A stretch of 64,000 nt of DNA from Microbacterium sp. SORGH_AS_1204 (GTDB taxonomy: Bacteria > Actinomycetota > Actinomycetes > Actinomycetales > Microbacteriaceae), in assembly GCF_030818935.1 (NCBI RefSeq), contig NZ_JAUTBD010000001.1:3286001-3350000 (forward strand). The letters run 5' to 3'. A model generated the notes under the pieces. The model made no database searches, was not told the DNA's origin, and was given only the letters and a program-made list of their open reading frames with translations. Below, in pieces: positions 42,603-51,710 of the stretch; position 1 is the first letter of the stretch; the number at the start of each line of letters is the position of its first letter. The position numbers were made by a program, and so were the translations under genes.

Positions 42603-43319
42603 GTGACCGCCACCTCGCCCTCCGTCATCCCGCACGCCGACGCCACCGTCCTCGACAACGCCGCGTGGCATTCGCTCGCCGGGCCGCACGCGCGCTTCGC
42701 CACCGGCGGCGACCTGGTCAAGCGCTACCCCGACGACGTCGCTCCCTTCGTCGCGGTGCGCACATGGGACGAGCCCGGGGTGTGGGACGCCCTGCGCGAG
42801 CTCGTCGGGCCGGGCGCCGACGTCGGCCTGTCGGGTTACGACGGCGAGATCCCGGCGGGATGGCAGTACGTCGGCGGCGGCGAGGGCGTGCAGCTCGTCG
42901 AGACCGATGCGCTGCAGACGCGTCCCGACGACGAGGCGATCGAATTGGATGCCGCCGACGCGGCAGACATGCTCGCGATCGTCGACCGCAACCAGCCCGG
43001 GCCCTTCCGCCCCCGCACCTACGAGCTCGGCCGGTACATCGGCATCCGCCGTGAGGGTCGCCTGGTCGCCATGGCGGGCGAGCGCCTGCACCCCGCGGGG
43101 TGGACCGAGATCAGCGCGGTGGCGGTGGATGCCGATCATCGCCGCCAAGGGCTCGCGTCGCGCCTCGTGCTCGACGTCGCCTTCCATATCCAGCAGCGCG
43201 GCGACCGCGCCCTGCTGCACGCGGCGGCGACGAACGTCGGCGCGATCGCAGCGTACGAGCGGCTCGGCTTCGCACTGCGGCGCCGCAATCGATTCGCGGC
43301 CGTGCGGACGCCGGCATGA
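42603..43319 (+). CDS. GNAT-family N-acetyltransferase (FR47-like)
   Basis: 238 aa. The acetyltransferase core is C-terminal (VAVDADHRRQGLASRLVLDVAF near 170-190; AIAAYERLGFALRRR near the end), preceded by about 130 residues of an N-terminal lobe as in FR47-type proteins. CAGAGT ends 6 nt before GTG 42603, compatible with leaderless translation. Substrate unknown. Confidence 0.82.
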   Translation: MTATSPSVIPHADATVLDNAAWHSLAGPHARFATGGDLVKRYPDDVAPFVAVRTWDEPGVWDALRELVGPGADVGLSGYDGEIPAGWQYVGGGEGVQLVETDALQTRPDDEAIELDAADAADMLAIVDRNQPGPFRPRTYELGRYIGIRREGRLVAMAGERLHPAGWTEISAVAVDADHRRQGLASRLVLDVAFHIQQRGDRALLHAAATNVGAIAAYERLGFALRRRNRFAAVRTPA

Positions 43320-43478
43320 GTCGTGTGGCTCGAGCACGTTCACACGAACCACCCGAACGAGACGAAGTAACGCCTCAGTCCCGCGCTGCAGAGAACGGCA
43401 CGACGTTCGACGTTGTCACCGTGACGGTGCATGACCGGGCTCTGCGCCCCGAAGCGCGCGCCCGGCTAGCGTGACCGA

Positions 43479-44489
43479 ATGACCCGCCCGCTCCGCTCCC
43501 TCGGCTTCCTCACCATCGGCCTGTTCGACCGCGAGAACCCGCGCGCCGGGCACGAGACGACCCTCTCGATCATCGAGCGCGGCGAGCACCTGGGCTTCGA
43601 CAGCGCGTGGCTGCGCGACCGCCACCTGCAGTACGGCATCTCCTCCCCCGTGGCGGTACTGGCCGCGGCGTCCCAGCGCACGAGCCGCATCCGCCTCGGA
43701 ACCGCGGTGATCCCGCTCGGGTGGGAGAACCCGCTGCGCCTGGCGGAAGACCTCGCGACCGTCGACGTGCTGTCGGGCGGGCGCCTGGAACCCGGCTTCT
43801 CGGTCGGGCCGCCGCGCCGGTTCGACGAGATCGCCCCCGCGCTGTACCCCGACACCGCCGACGGCGAGGACTTCGGGTACGAGCGCCTCGCGCGCCTGCG
43901 CCGCTTCCTCGCGGGCGAGCGGGTCAGTCCGTTCTCGGGCACCGAGGGCATCGAGGAGTACTCGGAGCGCATCGAACCGCACTCCCCCGGTCTCGCCGAG
44001 CGCCTCTGGTACGGCGCCGGGAGCCCGGCATCCACCACCTGGGCCGCCGAGAACGGCTTCCACCTGCTCACCAGCAGCGTCATCCAGGCGGTGGACTCGA
44101 CCGACTTCGACGTCGAGCAGGACGCGCAGATCCGCCTGTACCGCGAGACGCACCCCGATGGCGAGAACGCCCGGGTGTCGCAGGGGCTCGTGGTCGTGCC
44201 GACCGACTCGGCGACGCCGGATCAGCGCCGACGCTACGAGGCATATGCGGAGTCGCGGCGCGGGCGGGTCGGCATCCCCCAGGGTCCGCGCCGGATGCTG
44301 TTCGCCGAGGACATCGTCGGCACCTCGGAGCAGATCGCCGAGCGCCTGCTGTCATCGCGGTCGTTCCCGCAGGTCGACGAGGTGGCCTTCGCGCTGCCCT
44401 TCGCCTTCGCCCCCGACGACTACGCGCAGATCCTCGAAGACACCGCGGGGCGGCTCGGACCGCTGCTCGGGTGGGCGCCGGCGACCTGA
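43479..44489 (+). CDS. Luciferase-like (LLM class) flavin oxidoreductase
   Basis: 336 aa. Bacterial luciferase fold with IERGEHLGFDSAWLRDRH near residues 32-49, RIRLGTAVIPLGWENPLRLAEDLATVDVLSGGR (region 68-100) and a late SEQIAERL. Relatives oxidise diverse small molecules with FMNH2 or F420. TAGCGT ends 6 nt before the ATG (leaderless). Standing alone, it is convergent with the cupin gene. Confidence 0.83.
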   Translation: MTRPLRSLGFLTIGLFDRENPRAGHETTLSIIERGEHLGFDSAWLRDRHLQYGISSPVAVLAAASQRTSRIRLGTAVIPLGWENPLRLAEDLATVDVLSGGRLEPGFSVGPPRRFDEIAPALYPDTADGEDFGYERLARLRRFLAGERVSPFSGTEGIEEYSERIEPHSPGLAERLWYGAGSPASTTWAAENGFHLLTSSVIQAVDSTDFDVEQDAQIRLYRETHPDGENARVSQGLVVVPTDSATPDQRRRYEAYAESRRGRVGIPQGPRRMLFAEDIVGTSEQIAERLLSSRSFPQVDEVAFALPFAFAPDDYAQILEDTAGRLGPLLGWAPAT

Positions 44490-44539
44490 TGCCCGGGACG
44501 GGCTCTTACGCCCGCGGCCTGAGCGATCGGCGAGGCGAG

Positions 44540-44554
44540 CGCGAGCCCCTCGCG
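44540..44554. terminator. Short hairpin between convergent LLM and cupin genes
   Basis: CGCGAG (44540-44545) and CTCGCG (44549-44554) pair around CCC, just before the cupin stop. Weak but suitably placed. Confidence 0.35.
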
Positions 44555-44920
44555 TCAGGCAAATTCCCGCAGCTCGGCGGTCATCTCGCCGCCCGCGTCC
44601 CCCGTGTTGACGGTGCCCTGAGGCTCGAACAGGAGGGCGTGCACTTCCTCGGTGGCCCGGGGGCAGTGCTCGACGCCGCGGGGGACGACGAAGACGTCAT
44701 TCGGCCCCAGGACGACATCTCGGTCGCGGAGCTGAATCGTCAGCTCGCCACTGATCACCATGAACAGCTCGTCGGTGTCGGGGTGCGTGTGCCAGACGAA
44801 CTCACCCTGCAGCTTGACGACCTTCACGTCGTAGTCGTTGATGCTCGTCAGCCGGTGGGGCTGCCAGTGCTCGCTGATCGTTGCGAGTGCCTGCGCGATG
44901 TTCCGAACGTCGTCCGCCAT
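44555..44920 (-). CDS. Cupin-domain protein
   Basis: 121 aa, single cupin. Motif 1 FVWHTHPDTDELFMVISGELTIQL (about 42-65) and motif 2 PNDVFVVPRGVEHCPRA (about 73-89) keep the His/Glu metal ligands. TAGGCT ends 7 nt before ATG 44920 (leaderless). Reaction unknown; many such proteins are metal-dependent isomerases or dioxygenases. Confidence 0.82.
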   Translation of the reverse strand: MADDVRNIAQALATISEHWQPHRLTSINDYDVKVVKLQGEFVWHTHPDTDELFMVISGELTIQLRDRDVVLGPNDVFVVPRGVEHCPRATEEVHALLFEPQGTVNTGDAGGEMTAELREFA

Positions 44921-45001
44921 GGGGGCGAGCCTAGCGACCCGCGTCGAGCGAACTCCGCGAGCCGGTGCGCCTGCGACACAGTCCCCCCGCCCGCGGCACG
45001 G

Positions 45002-46162
45002 TCACCGCACGGGGGCGCGCGTCGCGAGGCCGACGCCCACCACCGCGGAGCACGCGGCGACGCCCGCCATGACGCCGAGCGCGACCGGCAGGACGGATGC
45101 CGCGGCCACGGCGCCGACGACGATCGGGCCGCACGCGTCGCCGATCTCGCGCCCCAACTCGGCACTGCCCATCGTGCGCCCCATGCGGTCTTGCGGGGTG
45201 GTGGCCACGAGGCGGGCGAAGCCGAGAGGGGTGATGACGCCGACACCGAGCCCGACGAGCACCGCGGCAACGAACAGCGTCGGGAGCGACGGTGTGAGAG
45301 CCACCAGCGCGAGTCCCGCGACGAGGAGCGCGGCGCCGAGGACCATGGCCCGCCCCACCAGGTGGACGGCGGAATCGTGGATGTCGCCGACGCGAGGCTG
45401 CACGACGGCCGACACGACCGCGATGACGCTCATGATGCCCATGCCGACCACGGGGTTCACGTCGAGCTGCGCTGCGATGAGCGGAAAGAGGCCCACCGCA
45501 ACGCCGAGCGTGGCGGTCGCCGTGGCGAGCAGGACCACCGGCCCCAGGAACCCGGGTGCGGTCGACTGCCGGAACAGCTCGACGACCGTGACGCGCTGCT
45601 TCGGCAACACCGGCAGCGCGGGGATGCGCCACGCCGTCAGCGCCGCGGCGACCAGCGCGAGCACGGCGAGCGCGATGAACAGCGCCGGCAGCCCGAGCCA
45701 CAGGATGAGCGCCCCACCGAGCAGCGGTCCACCGGCGTAACCGAGGCTCTTCCACGAGCCGTAACGGCCGAAGTACTGCCCGGCTTGCCCGGGGCCGACC
45801 AGCCGCGCGACCGCGGAAGAGGATGCCGGTGAGAACGCCGCCGCAGCTCCGCCCTGCGCGAGGCGGGCCAGGGCGAGCAGCACGGGGGTCGTGGCGAACG
45901 CACCCAGCACCGACGCCGCGGCGAAGACCAGCAGGCCCCCGACGATCACGGGCTTGGTGCCGATGCGGTCGCTGAGTGCGCCGAACAGCGGCTTGAGGAT
46001 GACCTCGGCGATGTCGTACAGCGCGAGGATCAGCCCAAGCCCCCAGAACGTCAGGCCGATCTCCTCGGTCTCGGTGCCGAGAGCCGCCGCGACGCCGTGC
46101 GCCCCGAATGCGGTCGTGAAACCGGCGAGGTACAGCGGGCCGAGTCGTGGAGGGGCGGTCAC
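45002..46162 (-). CDS. MFS transporter
   Basis: 386 aa with about 12 hydrophobic segments and the loop GALSDRIGTKPVIVGG near residues 62-77, the major-facilitator signature between helices 2 and 3. GTG 46162 is selected because TACGAT ends 7 nt upstream; the ATG three codons earlier overlaps that -10. Drug or metabolite export is plausible; no specific substrate. Confidence 0.82.
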   Translation of the reverse strand: MTAPPRLGPLYLAGFTTAFGAHGVAAALGTETEEIGLTFWGLGLILALYDIAEVILKPLFGALSDRIGTKPVIVGGLLVFAAASVLGAFATTPVLLALARLAQGGAAAAFSPASSSAVARLVGPGQAGQYFGRYGSWKSLGYAGGPLLGGALILWLGLPALFIALAVLALVAAALTAWRIPALPVLPKQRVTVVELFRQSTAPGFLGPVVLLATATATLGVAVGLFPLIAAQLDVNPVVGMGIMSVIAVVSAVVQPRVGDIHDSAVHLVGRAMVLGAALLVAGLALVALTPSLPTLFVAAVLVGLGVGVITPLGFARLVATTPQDRMGRTMGSAELGREIGDACGPIVVGAVAAASVLPVALGVMAGVAACSAVVGVGLATRAPVR

Positions 46163-46321
46163 TTCCCTCATCGTAGGGAGCAGAGGTGCCGTGGGGGACG
46201 CGCAGGTGGCACGCGCGATGAGGGGGCGGCGCGGCCCAGGCATCCCGTGGCCCGCACCACCTGGCCCGGCGCGGCGCGGCCGCGTAGAATTGCGTCCCAC
46301 CACGGCGCGAAAGGACACACG

Positions 46322-46471
46322 ATGAAAAGCACGGTGAGTCCGGACGCCCTGCGCCGGGCTGTCGAGCGGTCCACCCGTCTCAGCGCCGCGTTGGAACGTC
46401 GGTCGGTGCCCCCGGGCCACGAACGGTCCGCCAATGTGCAGAAGTTCCTGGCGTCGCGCCGCTCGGCGTGA
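46322..46471 (+). CDS. Small antitoxin-like protein paired with Fic
   Basis: 49 aa. The sequence TRLSAALERRSVPPG near residues 19-33 resembles the inhibitory helix of VbhA-type Fic antitoxins ([S/T]xxxE[G/N]), but the final residue is Arg. AAAGGA precedes ATG 46322 and a TAGAAT -10 lies at 46285-46290. It overlaps the Fic gene as GTGA, the usual antitoxin-toxin order. Confidence 0.65.
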   Translation: MKSTVSPDALRRAVERSTRLSAALERRSVPPGHERSANVQKFLASRRSA

Positions 46472-47097
46472 GTCCTCTTCAGCCCGGCTACGGCGAAACC
46501 CCCCTCGATCCTGACGAGGCAGATGCTCTTACCCCGCGCGCGCGAACACTTCTGGGTGACGACCCCACCCGAGCCGACATCTACGACGCGGAGCAGGCGA
46601 TCAGCGATGAAGTGGCTCTGGAGCTCGCGGGTGCCGTGGTCGAGGGTCGGCTCGATCTGACAGACCTTCTCAGCGACGCGTTCGTTCGAGATCTTCACCG
46701 CCGACTTTATGAAGACATCTGGCAGTGGGCGGGTGTCTACCGCCTGACCGAGAAGAGCGTCGGCATCGATCCGGCGTACGTCCCCGTCGAGGTCCGATCG
46801 TCACTCGACACGATCATGTATCGGTGGACGCACACAGAGGACTGGAACATGCGGCAGCTCGGGATCGCGGTCCACGCCGAGCTGGTCCGCATCCACCCGT
46901 TCGTCGACGGCAACGGAAGGACCACCCGACTTCTCGCAGATCTCGTCTTCTACGCCGCCCAGAGCCCGTCGGGTGGTCTGCTGACCTACGACTGGGACCT
47001 CGACAAGAAGACGTACATCACGCTGCTGCGGAAGTATGACCAGACGCGAGACCCTACCGCTCTGGCGGCGTTCATCCCTGTCGCTGAGGTCGTCTGA
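46468..47097 (+). CDS. Fic-family AMP-transferase (toxin-like)
   Basis: 209 aa. The Fic core is intact: HPFVDGNGRTTR near residues 145-156 fits HxFx[DE]GNGRxxR. The N-terminal FVRDLHRRLYEDIWQWAGVYRLTEKSVGI (positions about 72-100) is also typical. It would AMPylate a target unless held by the upstream small protein. Third codon positions contain more A/T than neighbours, suggesting horizontal acquisition. Confidence 0.85.
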   Translation: MSPLQPGYGETPLDPDEADALTPRARTLLGDDPTRADIYDAEQAISDEVALELAGAVVEGRLDLTDLLSDAFVRDLHRRLYEDIWQWAGVYRLTEKSVGIDPAYVPVEVRSSLDTIMYRWTHTEDWNMRQLGIAVHAELVRIHPFVDGNGRTTRLLADLVFYAAQSPSGGLLTYDWDLDKKTYITLLRKYDQTRDPTALAAFIPVAEVV

Positions 47098-47115
47098 CAG
47101 GGCCGCCGCACCCCC

Positions 47116-48306
47116 TCAGCGCTGCCGCGCCACCGCCCGCGCCAGCCGCGCCGCCGCCTCGCGCAGCAGCTCCTCCGACGTGTCGCCGTAGGCGAGGCGC
47201 AGGTGCCGGTCGGCATCCGTTCCGGGACCCGAGGGGAAGAAGGAGCCGCGCTGATACTCTACGCCCCCGGCGCTGGCGTCGGCGGCGAGGCGGTCGGCAT
47301 CCAGGGAGTCGTCCCTCAGACGCGGCCACAGGAACAGCCCGCCGTCGGGCACGGTGACGTCGAAGAAGCCGGATGCCGAGAGCGCGTCGGCCAGAGCGTG
47401 CGCCCGCGACCGGTACAGCTCCCGCGCCGCCCCCAACACGCGCGGGAACAGTCCGGCATCGCTCGTCAGCAGCTCGGCGACGACCGCCTGCACGAGAGTC
47501 GACGAGTGCGAGTCCTGGCGGCTGCGCAGGGCCACGGCATCCGGAATCAGGCGCTCGGGCAGCACGACCCAGCCGAGGCCCAGTCCCGGGCCGAGGGTCT
47601 TGGTGAAGGTGTTGACGTGGATGACGTGGTCGGAGTCGTGGAACGGCGCGAGCGACTCGGGCTCGCCGTGGAAGCGCAGCTCGCGGTACGGGTCGTCGGC
47701 GAACACGACGAAGCCGTACTTCTCGGCGAGATCCACGAGCTCCCGACGCCGGGCGGTCGGCAGCGACGACTGCGAGGGGTTGTGGAACTCCGGCACCGTG
47801 TACACCGCGGCCGGGCGCGCGCCGGCGCGCAGCTCGGATGCCAGGGCGTCGACGTCGAGCCCGTCGGCGCCGACGCGGATGGGCAGCACGCGCGCGTCGG
47901 CGAGCTCGAGCCCGCGCAGGAACAGCGGGAACACGGGGTTGTCGACGGCGACGAGGTCGCCGCGCTCGAGCACCGTCTGCACGGCGATCGCGAGGCCGTG
48001 GAAGCCGCCGTTGGTCACGAGCACGCGCTCCACGGGCACGCCCTCGTGAGCGGCGATCCACTCGCGCAGGGCGGGGATGCCCTCGGTGCGCGAGTACTGC
48101 AGCGACGGCGCCCCGGCGCAACCGAGTACCCGGGCGGTCGCCTCGGCGAGCTCGGCGCTCGGCAGCACGGAGGGGTCCGGGATGCCGCCGAGCAGCTCGA
48201 TCGCATCGGGGCGGCGGTCGCGCAGGGTCTGGTCGCCGAAACCCTTCGGCGCGGTGAACGCCTCGATGAGCGCGGGGCGCGAACGGGGCGGGGAGAGGAG
48301 GGTCAT
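47116..48306 (-). CDS. PLP-dependent aminotransferase, class I/II (MocR/LysN-like, no HTH)
   Basis: 396 aa. SLQYSRTEGIPALREWIA near residues 68-85, VTNGGFHGLAI, YTVPEFHNPSQSSLP near 170, FADDPYRELRF near 205 and the PLP lysine in NTFTKTLGPGLGLGW near 237. It lacks the GntR domain of MocR proteins. ATG 48306 overlaps the transporter ATPase stop. Co-transcription with a peptide-type importer suggests transamination of an imported amino compound; substrate unknown. Confidence 0.82.
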   Translation of the reverse strand: MTLLSPPRSRPALIEAFTAPKGFGDQTLRDRRPDAIELLGGIPDPSVLPSAELAEATARVLGCAGAPSLQYSRTEGIPALREWIAAHEGVPVERVLVTNGGFHGLAIAVQTVLERGDLVAVDNPVFPLFLRGLELADARVLPIRVGADGLDVDALASELRAGARPAAVYTVPEFHNPSQSSLPTARRRELVDLAEKYGFVVFADDPYRELRFHGEPESLAPFHDSDHVIHVNTFTKTLGPGLGLGWVVLPERLIPDAVALRSRQDSHSSTLVQAVVAELLTSDAGLFPRVLGAARELYRSRAHALADALSASGFFDVTVPDGGLFLWPRLRDDSLDADRLAADASAGGVEYQRGSFFPSGPGTDADRHLRLAYGDTSEELLREAAARLARAVARQR

Positions 48307-49961
48307 GAGGGACTCCGGAGGTCGGGGGTGGGGATGGCGGCGACGAGGGCGCGCGTGTAGTCCTCGCGCGGGTGCGAGAGCACGTCGGCGACGCGGCCGG
48401 CCTCGACCACGCGACCGTTTCTCAGGACCGAGACGGTGTCGGCGATCTGCCGCACGAGCGCGAGGTCGTGCGAGACGAAGAGGTAGGTCAGCCCGCGCTC
48501 GCGCTGCAGCCGGAGCAGCACCTCGAACACCCCCGCCTGCACGGTCACATCCAGCGCCGAGGTCGGCTCGTCGAGCACGATCACGTCGGGCTCGAGCACC
48601 AGGGCGCGGGCGATCGCGACGCGCTGACGCTGACCGCCCGACAGCGCGTCGGGGCGGCGGCGGGCGAGCTGCGGCGGCAGGCCAACGGCATCCAGGGCCT
48701 CCGCCACCTTCGCCGACCGCTCGGAGCGGGTACCGACGCGGTACTGGTCGAGGGGTTCGCGGACGATGCGCCCGACGCTCCAGGTCGGGTCGAGCGAGGT
48801 GAAGGGGTTCTGGTACACGAGCTGCAGGTGGCGACGGATGCCGCGCAGCTCCGCCTCGGTGCGCCCGGTCGCGGCCTCGCCGTCGACGAGGATCTCGCCG
48901 GCGTCGGGGGTCTCAAGGCCCAGCAGCAGCCGCACCGTGGTGGTCTTGCCCGAGCCCGACTCCCCCACGAGGGCGTGGGTCGTACCCGGCCGCACACGGA
49001 ACGACACCGCCGACACCGCCGGCCGGTCGGCTCCGTCGACGACGAAGCTCTTCGAGACCTCGCGCACGTCGATGCGGGTGGAGGTGGTGTCGGTGGTCCA
49101 GGCGTCGACGCCCCGGTCGGCGGAAGGCCGCCGGTAGCGGTCGGGGTTCAGTGCCGGAGCGTCGGCCTGCAGCTGCACCGTGTACGGCGCGGTCGGCGCC
49201 GCGAAGACCTCGCGGGTGCGCCCGGCCTCCTGCACGCGCCCGTCTTTCAGCACGACGATCTCGTCGGTGCGCTCGGCGGCGATTGCGAGATCGTGCGTGA
49301 TCAGCAGCAGGCCGATGCCGAGCTCGTCGCGCAGGTCGCCGAGCAGGTCGAGGATGCGCTTCTGGATGGTGACGTCGAGCGCGCTCGTCGGCTCGTCGGC
49401 CACGAGCAGCTCGGGTCGCGGCAGCACCGCGAGACCGATGAGCACGCGCTGCAGCATGCCGCCCGACAACTGATGCGGGTACGACTCGTAGACGCGACCG
49501 GGGTCGGGCAGGCCCACGCGGGCGAAGACGTCGAGGATCGCTTCGCGCCGGGCGTCGGCATCCGTGATTCCGGCGAGCGCCGCGGCCTCGTGCGCCTGCG
49601 AGCCGACGGTGCGCACGGGGTTGAGCGCGTTCGAGGGGTCTTGCGGCACGAAGCCGATGCGCCGGCCGCGGAAGGGGCGGAACCGCGCCTCGCTCAGTCC
49701 GAGCAGCTCGTCGCCGCCGAACTCCACGCGCCCTTTCGCCCGTCCCGTGGCGCGTGGCAGCAGCCGCAGCACCGATCGCGCGATCGTCGACTTGCCGGAA
49801 CCCGACTCGCCGATGAGGGCGAGGCTGCCGCCCGCCGCGATCGAGAACGACACGTCGTGCACCACGGGGGTACGGCCGTACGCGACCGAGAGGTCGTGCA
49901 CGCGCAGAAGGGGTGCCGGTGTGGTTGGTGTCTCCTCGCGGAGAGGCAGGGTGATGGTCAT
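48303..49961 (-). CDS. ABC transporter, two fused ATP-binding domains (DppD-DppF type)
   Basis: 552 aa. Domain 1 (about 18-255): Walker A GESGSGKST, signature LSGGMLQR, Walker B LLVADEPTSALD. Domain 2 (about 290-540): GESGSGKTT, LSGGQRQR, VIVLDEPTSALD. Both end in oligopeptide-type C-terminal segments (APYTVQLQA, DYTRALVAA). It overlaps the broken permease gene upstream and the aminotransferase downstream. Energises an oligopeptide/opine/nickel-type importer; without an intact second permease the complex may be inactive. Confidence 0.88.
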   Translation of the reverse strand: MTITLPLREETPTTPAPLLRVHDLSVAYGRTPVVHDVSFSIAAGGSLALIGESGSGKSTIARSVLRLLPRATGRAKGRVEFGGDELLGLSEARFRPFRGRRIGFVPQDPSNALNPVRTVGSQAHEAAALAGITDADARREAILDVFARVGLPDPGRVYESYPHQLSGGMLQRVLIGLAVLPRPELLVADEPTSALDVTIQKRILDLLGDLRDELGIGLLLITHDLAIAAERTDEIVVLKDGRVQEAGRTREVFAAPTAPYTVQLQADAPALNPDRYRRPSADRGVDAWTTDTTSTRIDVREVSKSFVVDGADRPAVSAVSFRVRPGTTHALVGESGSGKTTTVRLLLGLETPDAGEILVDGEAATGRTEAELRGIRRHLQLVYQNPFTSLDPTWSVGRIVREPLDQYRVGTRSERSAKVAEALDAVGLPPQLARRRPDALSGGQRQRVAIARALVLEPDVIVLDEPTSALDVTVQAGVFEVLLRLQRERGLTYLFVSHDLALVRQIADTVSVLRNGRVVEAGRVADVLSHPREDYTRALVAAIPTPDLRSPS

Positions 49962-50648
49962 GACGTCCTCCGAAGCCAGCGGCTGATGCGGTTGATCGAC
50001 AGCACGGTCGCCACCGTGACCAGCGCCGGCCACACGACGAGCCACGGCGCGCGCGGGTAGTCCTTGCCGGCCGAGATGAGCAGACCCCAGTCGGATGCCG
50101 GGGGCGGATCGCCGTAGCCGAGGAACGCGAGTCCCGCGATGACGAGGATCGACAGGCCGAACTGCAGCACGGCGAGCGGGATGAGCGAGCGCGGCGTTGA
50201 TCGTCTGGAAGCCGAGCGAACTGACGATGACGACCGCGAGCAGGAACGCCGGGATCGCCAGCAGCACGTCGACGAAGCGGGCGAGCACGGTGTCGGTCCA
50301 CGACCCGAGGAAGCCCGCGAGCAGCCCGATGAGCCCGCCGACGACGACCCCGATCGCCACCGCCACGAGCGCGCTGGTCACCGAGGACTGCGCGCCGAAC
50401 ACGATGCGCGCGAACAGGTCGCGACCGAGGTGGTCGGTGCCGAGCAGGTGCGCGGCGCTCGGCGGCTGCAGCTTGTCGGCCGGCACGCCCTGCGCGGGGT
50501 TCTGCGACGTGAACAGGGTCGGCGCGATCGAGAAGGCGAGCACCACGGCCACGACCGCGAACGACACGACGACGCCGACCGGGACGGCGAGACGGATGCC
50601 GCGGGCCCGGGCGATCGCGGGGCGCGACGGCGAGACGAGCGCGGTCAT
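49958..50648 (-). pseudogene. DppC-type ABC permease with internal deletion and frameshift
   Basis: The N-terminal part (to SSLGFQTINAAL) and the C-terminal part (LIPLAVLQFGLSILVIAGLAFLGYGDPP to RRTS) are in different frames, joining near 50180-50195. About 60-70 residues expected between them, including the EAA coupling loop, are absent. The remaining 691 nt compare with about 870 for the family. The ends keep normal ATGA overlaps with both neighbours. Short GCGAGCG-like repeats at the junction suggest a slippage deletion; assembly error is the alternative. Confidence 0.78.
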
Positions 50649-51655
50649 ACGATGCTCACCTCTTCGCGCAGCAGCGGTGCGGGCTCGGGCCGGGTCGCGA
50701 CCGCGGTGGAGCGGGAGCCGATGGAGACGCGGGGGTCCAGCAGCGGATACGTCAGGTCGGCGAGGAGGTTCACGACGACGAACACGATGGCCGCGAGCGA
50801 GACGACCGCCTGCAGCACCGGGAGGTCTTGACCGGCCACGGCCTGCTCGACGAGGGTGCCGATGCCGACGCGGCCGAAGATCGCCTCGGTGATGAGCGCC
50901 CCGCCGAGAAGCTCGCCGACGATGAGCGCGAGCACGGTCACGGTCGGCAGCGCCGAGGGCTTCACGAGGTGACGCGCGAAGAGCGCCCCCTGCCGCAGGC
51001 CCCGCGAGCGGGCGACCGCGACGTACTCCTGCCGCGACTCGTGGTCGAGCGAGGCGATGAGCACTTCGGCCAGCTGCGCCGAGACGGGGATGCCGAGCGC
51101 GACCGCCGCGAAGAACGTGCCCCAGGGGGTCTCGGTGTCGATCATGCTGAACAGTCCCAGCCCGAACGCGAACACGTGGATGAGCAGCAGGCCGATGACG
51201 AAGTTGGGCACCGACAGGAACAGCGAGGGCAGCGAGCGCAGCACGCCCTGGCTGAACCGCGGGGGGAGGAACTGCGTGCCGTACGCGATCGCGACGGCGA
51301 GCACCACGGCGACCAGCAGCGCCGCGGCGGCGAGACTCAGCGTCGACCCGAGCGCGTCGAGCACCAGGGCGCCGACGGGCAGGTTCGACCGCAGCGAGAC
51401 GCCGAGGTCGCCGACCACGAAGCGTCCGAGCGACGAGCCGAGCTGCACCCACCAGGGCTGGTCGAGGTCGTAGTACGCCACGATGCGGGCGATGTCGTCT
51501 TCGGTGAAGCCCGCGTCGGGCGTGCGCAGGATGCTCGAGATCGGGTCGCCGGGCAGGATGCTGAGCACGAAGAACGTGAACAGGTACGCCAGCAGCACGA
51601 CGACGAGCGCGTGACCGGTGCGCCGCAGCGCGAAGCGGCCGTAGGTGCGGAGCAT
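50645..51655 (-). CDS. ABC transporter permease, DppB type
   Basis: 336 aa. N-terminal membrane helix with FTFFVLSILPGDP near residue 28, typical of DppB/OppB, and the coupling loop EYVAVARSRGLRQGALFARHLVKPSALP (position about 212-239). Six membrane segments. GAGGAGG lies upstream of ATG 51655. Overlaps the DppC pseudogene as ATGA. Confidence 0.87.
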   Translation of the reverse strand: MLRTYGRFALRRTGHALVVVLLAYLFTFFVLSILPGDPISSILRTPDAGFTEDDIARIVAYYDLDQPWWVQLGSSLGRFVVGDLGVSLRSNLPVGALVLDALGSTLSLAAAALLVAVVLAVAIAYGTQFLPPRFSQGVLRSLPSLFLSVPNFVIGLLLIHVFAFGLGLFSMIDTETPWGTFFAAVALGIPVSAQLAEVLIASLDHESRQEYVAVARSRGLRQGALFARHLVKPSALPTVTVLALIVGELLGGALITEAIFGRVGIGTLVEQAVAGQDLPVLQAVVSLAAIVFVVVNLLADLTYPLLDPRVSIGSRSTAVATRPEPAPLLREEVSIV

Positions 51656-51710
51656 GGTTTCCTCCTCTCGGGTCGGGAGGGGCGGACGCCGTGGCATCCG
51701 CCCCCGGACG

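Noticed and set aside
48303..51452. A single minus-strand frame of over 1000 codons through the ATPase and permease genes
   Set aside because: It is the ATPase frame running on into the upstream permease because of the deletion; the normal ATPase start at 49961 and the ATGA overlap show two genes.
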